A DNA stretch of 48,993 bases, from the NCBI RefSeq assembly GCF_001267535.1, contig NZ_JRXE01000027.1, positions 30,733 through 79,725 on the forward strand. Reading direction: 5' to 3'. Positions 35,836 through 44,208 of the stretch are shown here, in pieces. Within the stretch, counting starts at the first letter, position 1. Each line of letters opens with the position of its first letter. Origin of the DNA: Winslowiella iniecta (lineage in GTDB: Bacteria; Pseudomonadota; Gammaproteobacteria; Enterobacterales; Enterobacteriaceae). Below the pieces are notes generated by a model. It had not been told where the DNA came from. It made no database searches and saw only the letters and a list, made by a program, of their open reading frames with translations. A program made the translations under genes and the position numbers.

Positions 35836-36933
35836 ATGAGTCACTATTGCGGTTTTAACGGCCAGCGGCTGGATCCCGTTGGCGGTTTTTATGCTTTGGG
35901 TCATGGTTACCGGGCATATAATCCCGGAATTAAGCGTTTTAACTGTCCGGACAGGTTAAGTCCGTTTAACGCGGGTGGTATCAATCCTTATGCTTACTGC
36001 GATGGCGATCCGATTAACCGATGCGATCCGAGCGGGCATTTTAGCTGGCAGGCAATCGCAGGGATTAGCCTGGGCATGCTGGGTCTGGTCGGCGCCATCT
36101 TTACCGCCGGTTCATCGCTAATCGCGGTGGGCAGTATCACCAGCGCGCTGGCCGCCAGCTCCACCATGACGCTGGTTGTCGGCAGCAGTGCACTGGTGAG
36201 CGATATCACCGGCATTGTCAGCCTGGCGACCGCTAACCACGATCCGCGTGTCTCGACGGTGGCAGGATGGCTGTCATTTGCCAGCGGTCTGCTGTCGCTG
36301 GGCGCAGGGCTGGTCAATGCTGGCCCGAAGTTAGCACGTTGGCTAACCCAGCCACTCAGTAGCAGGCTGGATACGATGTTAAAGGTGGGGTTAAGCGGAC
36401 GCGGTGCTACTGGCCTGTTAAAGCAGCAGAGATCGTGGGAAGAGATTCGCGCCTTTATCGACAGTCCGGATAATTTTATCCACCTTATTTTTGGCGACGA
36501 TAATTGCGAAATGATATCTACCGGCGTGCATCTGAAGTCTGAACCTGCAGAGACAGTTTTTCAGGGGATTTACCGGCCTCATGAATGGATTTTGAAAGAC
36601 ATTCTGCGGGCGAATAAGTCGGTGCCGTTTTACGCCAGCGATGTCATCAGATATCAGTATGAGCGCGTTGCGGCAGAAAACGGATTCACCGGAAAAATGC
36701 CTGGGGTATTTATTCTGAAAAATGTGGTGAATAGTGAAGCACGAGCCCTTACGCAGGGCAAAGAGGGGCAGCCACTTTTTGACGCCTTTTTCCAGTCCAT
36801 ACTGGGTAAAACCACGCGGCATGTTCTGACTCAACTGGAGCTTGAAGCCAGCAGCGTTGAGCTTTTTCGCCAAAATCACAGTTATGATCTGGTGGTTAAT
36901 TTATTAAAAGCCGGGCGCTCAGAGGGTAACTGA
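35836..36933 (+). CDS. Orphan RHS-core domain protein, probable toxin cassette
   Basis: 365 residues from ATG 35836 (AAGGAAG 6 bases upstream). The N-terminus is an RHS repeat-associated core: YCGFNGQRLDPVGGFYALGHGYRAYNP, then RFNCPDRLSPF, NPYAYCDGDPINRCDPSGH ending near residue 67. A long hydrophobic part rich in Ala, Gly and Ser (about 70-130) follows, and then a variable C-terminal domain of about 230 residues (from RSWEEIRAF to the end) that I do not recognise. In large RHS proteins, the segment after the core is the toxic tip. Here the long RHS shell is absent. No immunity gene is seen downstream: the next gene is on the other strand. Confidence 0.85.
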   Translation: MSHYCGFNGQRLDPVGGFYALGHGYRAYNPGIKRFNCPDRLSPFNAGGINPYAYCDGDPINRCDPSGHFSWQAIAGISLGMLGLVGAIFTAGSSLIAVGSITSALAASSTMTLVVGSSALVSDITGIVSLATANHDPRVSTVAGWLSFASGLLSLGAGLVNAGPKLARWLTQPLSSRLDTMLKVGLSGRGATGLLKQQRSWEEIRAFIDSPDNFIHLIFGDDNCEMISTGVHLKSEPAETVFQGIYRPHEWILKDILRANKSVPFYASDVIRYQYERVAAENGFTGKMPGVFILKNVVNSEARALTQGKEGQPLFDAFFQSILGKTTRHVLTQLELEASSVELFRQNHSYDLVVNLLKAGRSEGN

Positions 36934-36949
36934 GCGCCGGATACCACGG

Positions 36950-37747
36950 TTATTTGCTGTGCCAGTACGCCACTGCGCGCAGCAGCCGATCGTCAACCTG
37001 CTGTTGTTCAAAAATGCGGCTGTAATCCTTAACCGTTTTACCTTCACCGGTCAGCCACAGATAATAATCGTGTTCTGGTAGCGTCAGTTGTGCCAGGCGC
37101 TGAGCAACGGCCTGTTGCCGATCGCCAATAAACCATTCAAGATTGAAACCGCTAAGATGGGCAAAATAGTCCTTGCTTGCGGCATCCTGTACGGAAATCA
37201 GCGCCGTCACCTCAACCGGGGGGGCTGATTGGCTTAATGCTTCCAGCCGACGCAGCAGGGCAGGCATCCCGGTTTCATCACAGACATACAGTTGCCAATG
37301 ATAATCCTCCGGTATCACCAGTGAGCCACGCGGTCCACCGACGGTCAGGCGGTCTCCGGGACGTGCCTGGTTCGCCCAGTCACTGGCAACGCCGGACTGG
37401 TGAAGATAGAAGTCGAGCGTCAGCTCATTGCGCGCCGCATCAAACATCGGCGTGTAATCGCGCGAGGCGGGGCGAATATCATTTTCCCAAATAATGCCGT
37501 CGTCGGTAATTGTCGGCGCTGCAAATGTGCTGCCGGGCTGCGGGAAAAATAACTTAATATGATCGTCAAAGCCCAGTGAGGCAAAGCCTGTCAAATCATC
37601 ACCGCCAAATACCAGCCGCTGGAAGCAACCGGCAATACGCACACTGCGCAGTACGGTAAGATTGCGAAAGCGCAGCTCATTGCGGACGCGTTCAGGAAAT
37701 TTTGGCGCAGACAGATTTTGCTGGCTGCCGGAGAGTTCTGCTGTCAT
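36950..37747 (-). CDS. nfeF: NfeF/YqjH-type siderophore-interacting ferric reductase
   Basis: 265 residues; ATG 37747 is preferred (GAGGT seven bases upstream) over GTG 37768. The siderophore-interacting protein fold is seen: FAD-binding barrel with IWENDIRPASRDYTPMFDAA (R-x-Y-[TS] motif), HQSGVASDWANQARPGDRLTVGGPRGS and an NAD(P)H-binding half (YVCDETGMPALLRRLEAL, ending in YYLWLTGEGKTVKDYSR... YWHSK). Such flavoproteins reduce ferric siderophores in the cytoplasm to release iron. The divergent PadR gene downstream of its promoter confirms the identity as the YqjH/YqjI pair known from E. coli. Confidence 0.9.
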   Translation of the reverse strand: MTAELSGSQQNLSAPKFPERVRNELRFRNLTVLRSVRIAGCFQRLVFGGDDLTGFASLGFDDHIKLFFPQPGSTFAAPTITDDGIIWENDIRPASRDYTPMFDAARNELTLDFYLHQSGVASDWANQARPGDRLTVGGPRGSLVIPEDYHWQLYVCDETGMPALLRRLEALSQSAPPVEVTALISVQDAASKDYFAHLSGFNLEWFIGDRQQAVAQRLAQLTLPEHDYYLWLTGEGKTVKDYSRIFEQQQVDDRLLRAVAYWHSK

Positions 37748-37812
37748 TACTGTGACCTCGAAAGTCACCCGTTAACGGGCAAGGGAGCTGATCGCTCTGG
37801 AAACTCGAAATA

Positions 37813-37821
37813 CGATATATC
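37813..37821. promoter_or_regulatory. GATATATC palindrome, candidate NfeR box 1
   Basis: CGATATATC lies 66 bases upstream of the nfeF start. The core GATATATC is a perfect palindrome and is repeated at 37878-37887. PadR-type dimers bind such symmetric sites; the assignment is inferred. Confidence 0.5.
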
Positions 37822-37877
37822 TAAAACTAATGTTCAGATGAAACCATAGGTTACATCATGTTTCAAAGGAAGGGTTT

Positions 37878-37887
37878 CGATATATCG
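37878..37887. promoter_or_regulatory. GATATATC palindrome, candidate NfeR box 2
   Basis: CGATATATCG, a perfect 10-bp palindrome, 65 bp from the first copy (start to start), i.e. about six helical turns. It sits on the nfeR side of the divergent region. Confidence 0.5.
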
Positions 37888-38082
37888 GATTCTGCTATTA
37901 TGCTGCTCACTTAATGTAGCAAAACAGTGCAGCAAATGAGAACGAAACGCATTATTAACTCTCCAGCTTTCACAGATGGCTTGCGTTACAGAGAGTTACA
38001 TTTAACCTGCTTTGAACATCGCCACGTCACCGTGCACAATAGCCGCCATCAGCGCATGTCGAGTCAGAAGAGGTCAGATCCT

Positions 38083-38568
38083 ATGTCACATCATTCCCGT
38101 CAGCGGTTTTTTGCCCACGGCGATTTGCGGCTGGTGGTGCTGGATATCCTCAGCCGCAGTGCCAGTCATGGTTATGAGTTGATTAAGGAAATTGAATCCC
38201 TGACGCTGGGCCACTACGTCCCCAGTGCCGGGGTGATTTATCCGACGCTCGACTATTTGCAGCAGCAGAACTTTATCCGCGTCAGTCACGGAGAGCAGGG
38301 AAGGAAAGATATCGCCATCACGGATAATGGCCGTTTCTGGCTTGATGAGCAGAGCACGCAGTTAGAGCAGATCAAACAGCGTATTAATGCCCGTATTGTC
38401 GGCCATGGTTTGCGAAAAAACCCGGCGATGAAACTGGCGCTGGATAATATCAAAGCGGTGCTGGATCAAAAGGTGAACCGCGAAAGCGCCAGTGAACAGA
38501 CGCTGGAGAAAATCATCGCTATTCTTAATCGCGCCAGTGAGGACATTTCAGCGCTGGACGAGCGCTGA
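38083..38568 (+). CDS. nfeR: PadR-family metal-responsive repressor (NfeR/YqjI-like)
   Basis: 161 residues from ATG 38083 (MSHHSRQRFF), with AAGAGG about 10 bases upstream. The PadR winged helix is RQRFFAHGDLRLVVLDILSRSASHGYELIKEIE, YVPSAGVIYPTLDYLQQQNFI, matching YqjI closely, and the C-terminal helices follow (NPAMKLALDNIKAVLDQKVN). E. coli YqjI has a longer His/Cys-rich N-terminus for nickel and iron; here the same frame is open back to 37927 and contains HLTCFEHRHVTVHNSRHQR, so a longer form is possible. Divergent from nfeF. Confidence 0.85.
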   Translation: MSHHSRQRFFAHGDLRLVVLDILSRSASHGYELIKEIESLTLGHYVPSAGVIYPTLDYLQQQNFIRVSHGEQGRKDIAITDNGRFWLDEQSTQLEQIKQRINARIVGHGLRKNPAMKLALDNIKAVLDQKVNRESASEQTLEKIIAILNRASEDISALDER

Positions 38569-38651
38569 ACGCCCTTCCTGAGGTGTGAAACAGGGGGAGT
38601 TAAATTGAATCTGTCTGAGCAGTTGCAGCAGGTTAATGCAGGAGAGAAAGC

Positions 38652-39230
38652 TTGAAGCGTGAGACGACCGCAAACCTCAGAGATGGCCTGCTGGACGGGG
38701 CGATCAAATTATTTATCGAGAAAGGGGTGGAAAACGTTACTACGCGTGAACTGACTGATTTAATGGGCATATCCCGCAGTCATATTTATCACTATTTTAA
38801 GAACTGGCAAGCGCTGCGCCTTGCCGCCTGTTCTCATTTTATGTATGCCGAGCTCAACGAGATGGCGCGTGAAGTGGAAAACATGCCACCGCAACAAGCG
38901 CTGGATCGGCTTATTGCCCAGTATTTACCGGTCAGCATGGATGCGACATGGGTGCTGTATATGGATGTCTGGCGTTTGGCGGGCCAGGATAAGGAGTATT
39001 CGCGACTGACGGCAGAACTGATTCAGGCGTGGGATCGGCTGATGGAGAAAGCGATCCTTGACGGCATTCAGCTCGGGGTGTTTAGGCCAGTTGATGCTGC
39101 CCGCGCCGCTCGCCAGCTGGCTGCGCTGGTCAATGGCTATGCCGACACGCTGATGTTTATAACCCCGTTGCAGACGCGGGATGAAGTGATTGATGAAATT
39201 AATCAGGTGGTGCGATTAATTCTCGGTTAA
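38652..39230 (+). CDS. TetR-family transcriptional regulator
   Basis: 192 residues starting at TTG 38652, supported by GGAGAG five bases upstream. The N-terminal helix-turn-helix is RDGLLDGAIKLFIEKGVENVTTRELTDLMGISRSHIYHYFKNWQALR. The ligand domain includes MDATWVLYMDVWRLAGQDKEYS, similar to the BetI branch of the family. The target is not clear: nfeR lies upstream on the same strand and a convergent metQ-like gene downstream. TTG starts are rare, so weak expression is likely. Confidence 0.85.
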   Translation: MKRETTANLRDGLLDGAIKLFIEKGVENVTTRELTDLMGISRSHIYHYFKNWQALRLAACSHFMYAELNEMAREVENMPPQQALDRLIAQYLPVSMDATWVLYMDVWRLAGQDKEYSRLTAELIQAWDRLMEKAILDGIQLGVFRPVDAARAARQLAALVNGYADTLMFITPLQTRDEVIDEINQVVRLILG

Positions 39231-39242
39231 TACCTGTCTTTC

Positions 39243-39306
39243 GCCGGGGCGGTATTCTCGCCGCCCCGGCCAGGGTTTTGCACTGAACGGGAGCCGAAAA
39301 CGGCTC
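39243..39306. terminator. Double hairpin between convergent genes
   Basis: First stem GCCGGGGCGG (39243-39252) with CCGCCCCGGC (39261-39270), perfect 10 bp, followed by CAGGGTTTTG. Second stem GAGCCG (39291-39296), loop AAAA, CGGCTC (39301-39306). Together they probably end transcription from both sides, the tetR gene and the convergent lipoprotein gene. Confidence 0.7.
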
Positions 39307-39327
39307 GCCAACGATGTTTCAGTCAGA

Positions 39328-40128
39328 TTACCAGGCTTTGATGGCGTCGCCTTTATACACTTCCTGCGCTTTATCGGCGACTTGTTGTGACTGGAAAGCC
39401 TCTTTCAGCTTCTGAACTTTCTCACTGTCTTTATTATCTTCACGGGCCACCAGCGCATTAACATAAGGTGAAGCCTTATCTTCCATAAATAAGCCGTCGC
39501 GTACCGCCGATAAACCTGCCTGGGCTGAGAAGTTAGTATTAATAATCGATAAGGAAACGTTTGGATCGTCCAGAGTACGGGTTAACTGTGGCGTATCCAC
39601 CTCAACCAGCTTCAGATTTTTCGGGTTGGCAGTAATATCCAGCGTGGTTGGCAGATAACCCACATCGTCTTTCAGCTTAATTAAGCCCTGCGCCTGTAAC
39701 AGCAATAAGCTGCGTCCCAGCGTGGTCGCTTCATTGGAGAGGGTTATCGTGGCGCCGTTTTGTAACTCATTGATGTTTTTGATTTTATGCGAGTAAGCTG
39801 CGATAGGGAAAATAAAGGTTTTGCTGACGATAGCAAATTTGTAACCGCGCTCTTTGGTCTGATCTTCCAGATAAGGCAGGCTCTGGAAGGCATTGGCATC
39901 GACGTCTTTATTTCTTAATGCTTCATTAGGCAGAACATAATCATTAAAGGAAATAACGTCGAGATCTAAGTTATACTTATCTTTCGCTACTTTCTGAACC
40001 ACCTGCCAGATTGCCTCATCCGGCCCGGTATTAATCGCAACTTTGACTTTATTATCTTCATCCGGTGAACAGGCGGATAAAAATAACGCAGATGTGGCGA
40101 TCAACGCCGAAAAAATCACTTTCTTCAT
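39328..40128 (-). CDS. MetQ/NlpA-family lipoprotein (orphan methionine-binding type)
   Basis: 266 residues. ATG 40128 fits with GGAGAG eight bases upstream; a GTG at 40137 adds three residues only. The lipoprotein signal is KKVIFSALIATSALFLSAC with lipobox LSAC. The mature protein matches MetQ-type receptors for D- and L-methionine: VKVAINTGPDEAIWQVVQKVAK, NDYVLPNEALRNKDVDANAFQSLPYL, GATITLSNEATTLGRSLLLLQAQGLIKL and the conserved INTNFSAQAGL. MetI and MetN are not adjacent, so it resembles NlpA, which works with a transporter encoded elsewhere. No S-box or T-box was searched out. Confidence 0.88.
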   Translation of the reverse strand: MKKVIFSALIATSALFLSACSPDEDNKVKVAINTGPDEAIWQVVQKVAKDKYNLDLDVISFNDYVLPNEALRNKDVDANAFQSLPYLEDQTKERGYKFAIVSKTFIFPIAAYSHKIKNINELQNGATITLSNEATTLGRSLLLLQAQGLIKLKDDVGYLPTTLDITANPKNLKLVEVDTPQLTRTLDDPNVSLSIINTNFSAQAGLSAVRDGLFMEDKASPYVNALVAREDNKDSEKVQKLKEAFQSQQVADKAQEVYKGDAIKAW

Positions 40129-40313
40129 GAACAGCACTCTCCAGATTATATTATCGCAGAAATACTATGCTATTCATATGCCGCTGTACAGATGACCATT
40201 CGCCTCTGACGAAAGTGTTAACGACATAAAACCTTCACTGCGCAATTCTTTCCAATACTGCCCGCGTGTTAACTGGTGTAGTAAACGCCTGTTTACCTTG
40301 TGAGGAGGAAGAA

Positions 40314-40361
40314 ATGTTAAACTCAGCTATACGGGTTATCTGGCGGGGTACGTCGGTATGA
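40314..40361 (+). CDS. 15-residue leader ORF overlapping lysE-type gene start
   Basis: ATG 40314 is preceded by a near-perfect ribosome site (GAGGAGG, 40303-40309). The frame MLNSAIRVIWRGTSV ends at TGA 40359-40361, which overlaps the exporter start as ATGA. The exporter itself has no ribosome site of its own in the preceding 15 bases, so reinitiation after this leader is a likely way to start it. Whether the peptide has a regulatory role is unknown. Confidence 0.5.
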   Translation: MLNSAIRVIWRGTSV

Positions 40362-40996
40362 TGCCGTTTTCTAATGGTTTTCTGCTCAGCCTGTCGCTGT
40401 GTCTGGATATCGGTATCGCCAATATTGCGATGATTACCCTGGCGATGCAGCGCGGTTATTTTCACGGCTTCTGGCTGGGAATGGGCACCTGTATTGGCGA
40501 TCTGGTCTATGCACTGCTGGCGCTGGCCGGTATGACTATCCTGTTGCAGTTTGAGGCAGTGCGCTGGGTACTGTGGATCGGTGGCGGGGCGATGCTGTCC
40601 GTGTTTGCCGTGAAGATGCTGCTGGCTGCCTGGCGCCAGGCGCAGCAAATACCGCTGGCGGGAAATCAGCGACCTCGTCCGTTACTGCGCGAGTTTGGCC
40701 GCGGTGTGATGCTGGCGATGTCCTCGCCGAGCGCCATCTTATGGTTTGCCACGGTAGGTGGCGCGCTGATTTCCCGGATGGGGAACAGCGGCGTGGCGGC
40801 ATCGTCATGGTTTCTCAGCGGATTTTTTCTTGCCGGGGTATTCTGGACTGGCATCGTCTGCCTGGTGGGCAGCTTTGGCGGAAAGCTGCTGGGTGCGCGT
40901 CTGCTGCGTTACTCTTATATCGCTTCGGCGCTGATCTTCACCTACTTCGCGGGTTACGTTATCGTTTCAGGTTACCGGGAGTTTATTCTGCGCTGA
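40358..40996 (+). CDS. LysE/RhtB-family amino-acid exporter
   Basis: 212 residues and about six membrane helices. Family marks are NGFLLSLSLCLDIGIANIAMITLAMQRG (LysE start motif), GMGTCIGDLVYALLALAG and a C-terminal part with NPKAIL-like SSPSAILWFATVGG. Such proteins export amino acids or related compounds from the cytoplasm. It overlaps the convergent AraC-family gene by 14 bp at the 3' end. Confidence 0.9.
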   Translation: MMPFSNGFLLSLSLCLDIGIANIAMITLAMQRGYFHGFWLGMGTCIGDLVYALLALAGMTILLQFEAVRWVLWIGGGAMLSVFAVKMLLAAWRQAQQIPLAGNQRPRPLLREFGRGVMLAMSSPSAILWFATVGGALISRMGNSGVAASSWFLSGFFLAGVFWTGIVCLVGSFGGKLLGARLLRYSYIASALIFTYFAGYVIVSGYREFILR

Positions 40997-41786
40997 ACCG
41001 ACACTGACGCGCATAGTGTTGGGGCGTGGTCCCCATCACTTTTCGAAAGGCGTTAATAAAATGGCTCTGGTCGTAAAAGCCCAGCAGCATCGCAACCTCC
41101 AGTGGCGCGACGTTTTTACGCAGCATATCGCGGGCGCGGTGCAGGCGTAGTTGCATATGATATTGTAACGGCGGCATGCCGACCTGCTGACTGAAGCGTC
41201 GCACCAGGTGATATTTACTCAGGCCGCTGACCTGTGCCAGCATATCCAGCTGCGGTTTGACGGTTAAGCTGTCGTGCATCCAGGCTTTCACCGCATTGAT
41301 CGCCGGCTGATCCGCCTTATCGTGCTCGCTGTGCGGGTCCAGCAGTTCGCCGCATAACACGATTAAATCCTGTTGCTGCCACTGAGGGTCGCCATGCCGG
41401 GCAGTCAGGGCAAACCGGCAGATGGCCTGATGCAGTTCAGGGTTGTTCAGTACGCCGTCATACAGTATCGGTGCGGCATTGCTGCTGCGCAGATTCTGCT
41501 GGCTGGCGATGCTGCTGAGCAGTGACTGAGACAGATGAATACTGACAAATTCAACACTGTCGCCGCCAAATTTTGAAGCCTGAACCGACGTAGGGTTATA
41601 CACCGTGACCTGACCCGCACTGACGCTGGCGGTTTTGCCATCCAGCCAGATCTCTTCGCTACCGCTCAGATTGGCGCTGATAACATATTCATCATGCAGA
41701 TGACGCGGAAAAGCATCGTTCGCGGCTTTTACCCGCGAACATTCGATACCTTTATGGCTGAACCACTCTGAAGACTGAAGAGACAC
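40983..41786 (-). CDS. AraC-family transcriptional regulator
   Basis: 267 residues from GTG 41786. An N-terminal cupin-like sensing domain (HLHDEYVISANLSGSEEIWLDG, VTVYNPTSVQAS) is followed by two helix-turn-helix units (LDMLAQVSGLSKYHLVRRFSQQVGMPPLQYHMQLRLHRARDML; APLEVAMLLGFYDQSHFINAFRKVMGTTPQHYARQ). AraC proteins of this build often pair with LysE exporters. It lies tail to tail with the lysE-like gene and may regulate it. Confidence 0.92.
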   Translation of the reverse strand: MSLQSSEWFSHKGIECSRVKAANDAFPRHLHDEYVISANLSGSEEIWLDGKTASVSAGQVTVYNPTSVQASKFGGDSVEFVSIHLSQSLLSSIASQQNLRSSNAAPILYDGVLNNPELHQAICRFALTARHGDPQWQQQDLIVLCGELLDPHSEHDKADQPAINAVKAWMHDSLTVKPQLDMLAQVSGLSKYHLVRRFSQQVGMPPLQYHMQLRLHRARDMLRKNVAPLEVAMLLGFYDQSHFINAFRKVMGTTPQHYARQCRFSAE

Positions 41787-41851
41787 GGTTGGCTGACCCT
41801 GACGATGCCGTAAACCTCAATAAAATCACGCCTCAACATTGGGTGCAAGTC

Positions 41852-43060
41852 TCATGACTTAGCGGTGCGTGCCAGCAGGCGGATCAGCAGTCCCGCGGTG
41901 GCGGTGAGGGTTGCCAGAGCCACCACGCCCGGCCAGCCAAAGCTTTCCAGCGCTTTGCTGCCGAGTGCCGCGCCGCTGGCCATTCCGATAAACACCATAG
42001 TAAATAAGATCGCATTCAGGCGGCTGCGGGCGGCCGGGTTAATCGCATAAATAATCGTCTGATGTGCGACCAGCGTCGCCTGAATTCCGAGGTCAAACCC
42101 GACTGCACTGACGACAATCAGCGCCAGCTGGGCCGGTAGCGGCAGTAACGGTAACAAAAACATCAGGGAAAATGAGGCCACCACAATCGCGGCACCGGCT
42201 TTAGTGACATAATTCGGGCCGTGACGATCGGCCAGCATCCCGGCCAGTGGCGCGGCCAGCGCACCAGCGGCGCCCGCCAGACCAAAGGCACCGGCCACGG
42301 CGCTGCCCAGCTGATAACGTTCTGACAACATAATCGCCAGCGTTGACCAGAATGCACTGAAAGCAATCGACAGCAGTCCCTGTGCCAGCGCGGCGTGGCG
42401 CAGAGCCGGGTGCTCCAGCCATAATTTCGCTAAAGAACGCAGCAGTGCCGGATAACTTAATGCCGTCTGTGGGGTAAATGCAGGCAGTACGCGCCATACC
42501 GCGGTAATAACGATCAATACGCCACCAGCCGCCATAAAGTAGACGCTGCGCCAGCCGAGATATTCAGCCATAAAGCCGCTAACCACCCGCGAAAGCAGAA
42601 TGCCGGCCAGCAAGCCGGTCATCACCATGCCGACGGTTTTACCCCGGCTGCGATCGGATGAGAGCGTGGCGGCGGCCGGGATAATATCCTGCGCCACAGT
42701 GGCAGTCAGGCCGATGGCCAGGCTGCTCAACAGCAGCAGCGGGAAAGAGCTGGAAAATGCACACAGCAGCAGGGTTATCGCCAGCAACAGGCCTTTAATC
42801 AGAATGATGCGCCGACGGTCATGGCGGTCGCCCAGTGGGGCCAATAGCAGAATACCCAGCGCATAACCGATTTGCGTCAGCGTCGGCACCATACCGCTGT
42901 CACCGACGCTGGTATTAAAGGTTTTCCCCATAATCCCCAGCATCGGCTGGCTGTAATAGATTGAGGCGACGCTCAGCCCGGCACCGGCGGCCAGCAGAAA
43001 GACAGTTTTGGTCGACAGGGCGCTGTCGGCGTGGGGCGAATCGGTTATTACCTGGCTCAT
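41852..43060 (-). CDS. MFS transporter (12-TM, drug/metabolite exporter type)
   Basis: 402 residues with about twelve hydrophobic segments. The first helix region ASIYYSQPMLGIMGKTF and the motif PLGDRHDRRRIILIKGLLL identify an MFS antiporter of the drug-efflux group seen in many enterobacteria. Substrate unknown. It is divergent from the LysR gene at 43158, 97 bp away, which presumably controls it. Confidence 0.9.
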   Translation of the reverse strand: MSQVITDSPHADSALSTKTVFLLAAGAGLSVASIYYSQPMLGIMGKTFNTSVGDSGMVPTLTQIGYALGILLLAPLGDRHDRRRIILIKGLLLAITLLLCAFSSSFPLLLLSSLAIGLTATVAQDIIPAAATLSSDRSRGKTVGMVMTGLLAGILLSRVVSGFMAEYLGWRSVYFMAAGGVLIVITAVWRVLPAFTPQTALSYPALLRSLAKLWLEHPALRHAALAQGLLSIAFSAFWSTLAIMLSERYQLGSAVAGAFGLAGAAGALAAPLAGMLADRHGPNYVTKAGAAIVVASFSLMFLLPLLPLPAQLALIVVSAVGFDLGIQATLVAHQTIIYAINPAARSRLNAILFTMVFIGMASGAALGSKALESFGWPGVVALATLTATAGLLIRLLARTAKS

Positions 43061-43157
43061 CAGAGCGCTCCGGGCAAAGTGAATGTGCGGCTATTTTTAT
43101 CGTTATCCCCGGCAAACTGTAGCCCCCGTCGGGGTAAAACTGTTATACCTATAGCGT

Positions 43158-44129
43158 ATGAACAAAAACTTATCTTCTTCTGGTGATCGTATATCCCTGC
43201 TGCACACCTTTGTGCGAATTGTTGAGAGCGGCAGTCTTTCGGCAGCAGCGATGCAAATGACCACCTCACAACCAACCATCAGCCGACGTCTGCAAACGCT
43301 GGAGCAGCTGCTTGGGGTGAAATTAATCCAGCGCACCACCCATACCATGAAGCTGACGGATGACGGTGAGCGCTGCTACCGACATGCTCAGCAACTGATT
43401 GAAAACTGGCAGAGTATGGAAGATGACATCAGCGTGGTGCGGGATGAGCCGGTCGGTATCTTACGGGTACGGGCACCGCACGCCTTTGGTCAGGATCAGT
43501 TAATCGGCCCGCTGGGTGACTATCTGCGTCGCTACCCGCAGACCAGCGTTGAATGGACGCTTAACGATCATTCGCCGGACTTTATTGTTGAAGGCATTGA
43601 TTGCGCGATTCATGTTGGGCCAGTCAGCGATCCGGCGGTGGTGGCGGTGTTGCTGGCGGAGGTTCCGCGCATCGTCGTGGCTTCACCCGCACTACTGGCG
43701 CAGTTTCCGGCCATGACTGAGGTGGCCGATCTGGCACAGTTGCCGTGGCTGGCACTGAACAGTTTTTATCGCAATGAAGTAACGCTCAACCATATTGATA
43801 ATAATCAGGCGTATCACTTTGCCATCGCCCCGCGAATAAGCACCGACAGCCTGTATGCGGTGCGTAAAGCGGCGCTAAACGGTCTCGGTGCCGCGATGGT
43901 TTCTGCCTGGCTGGTCAAGGAGGATCTGGCGCAAGGGGAATTGCAGCAGTTACTACCGCAATGGCAGGCGGCACCGTTGCCGATCTATCTGCTTTATCCC
44001 TACGCCAGTTATTATCCGGCGCGCCTGCGCAAATTTCTTGAGTTAATGAAAGAGGTGATGCCAGGAATTACCGGTACGCGCCAGCCGGAGGCGCGCTCAG
44101 TACCACGGCAGCAAAAAACGGCGAAGTAA
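43158..44129 (+). CDS. LysR-family transcriptional regulator
   Basis: 323 residues, slightly longer than usual because of a basic, Arg- and Gln-rich tail. DNA-binding motif: FVRIVESGSLSAAAMQMTTSQPTISRRLQTLEQLLG. The effector domain follows (VGILRVRAPHAFGQDQL...). It is divergent from the MFS exporter. Effector unknown. Confidence 0.92.
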   Translation: MNKNLSSSGDRISLLHTFVRIVESGSLSAAAMQMTTSQPTISRRLQTLEQLLGVKLIQRTTHTMKLTDDGERCYRHAQQLIENWQSMEDDISVVRDEPVGILRVRAPHAFGQDQLIGPLGDYLRRYPQTSVEWTLNDHSPDFIVEGIDCAIHVGPVSDPAVVAVLLAEVPRIVVASPALLAQFPAMTEVADLAQLPWLALNSFYRNEVTLNHIDNNQAYHFAIAPRISTDSLYAVRKAALNGLGAAMVSAWLVKEDLAQGELQQLLPQWQAAPLPIYLLYPYASYYPARLRKFLELMKEVMPGITGTRQPEARSVPRQQKTAK

Positions 44130-44208
44130 TGCTAAAATTTTCGGCATGAAATGTTGTCCAGTATCCAATTAAACCGTACCGCATCAAATAAAAGGGAAAG
44201 AGTCAGGC

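Larger units (their letters stand above)
37748..38082. promoter_or_regulatory. nfeF-nfeR divergent control region
   Basis: About 335 bases between the divergent starts. Contains two CGATATATC palindromes (see the separate entries), AT-rich promoter-like DNA near 37880-37920, and, if the upstream start of nfeR is used, 52 extra codons. The E. coli regulator is known to repress both genes and to respond to nickel and iron. Confidence 0.5.

Noticed and set aside
36934-36949. An immunity gene right after the RHS-core protein
   Set aside because: Only 15 bases separate the stop from the convergent nfeF end, leaving no room for one.
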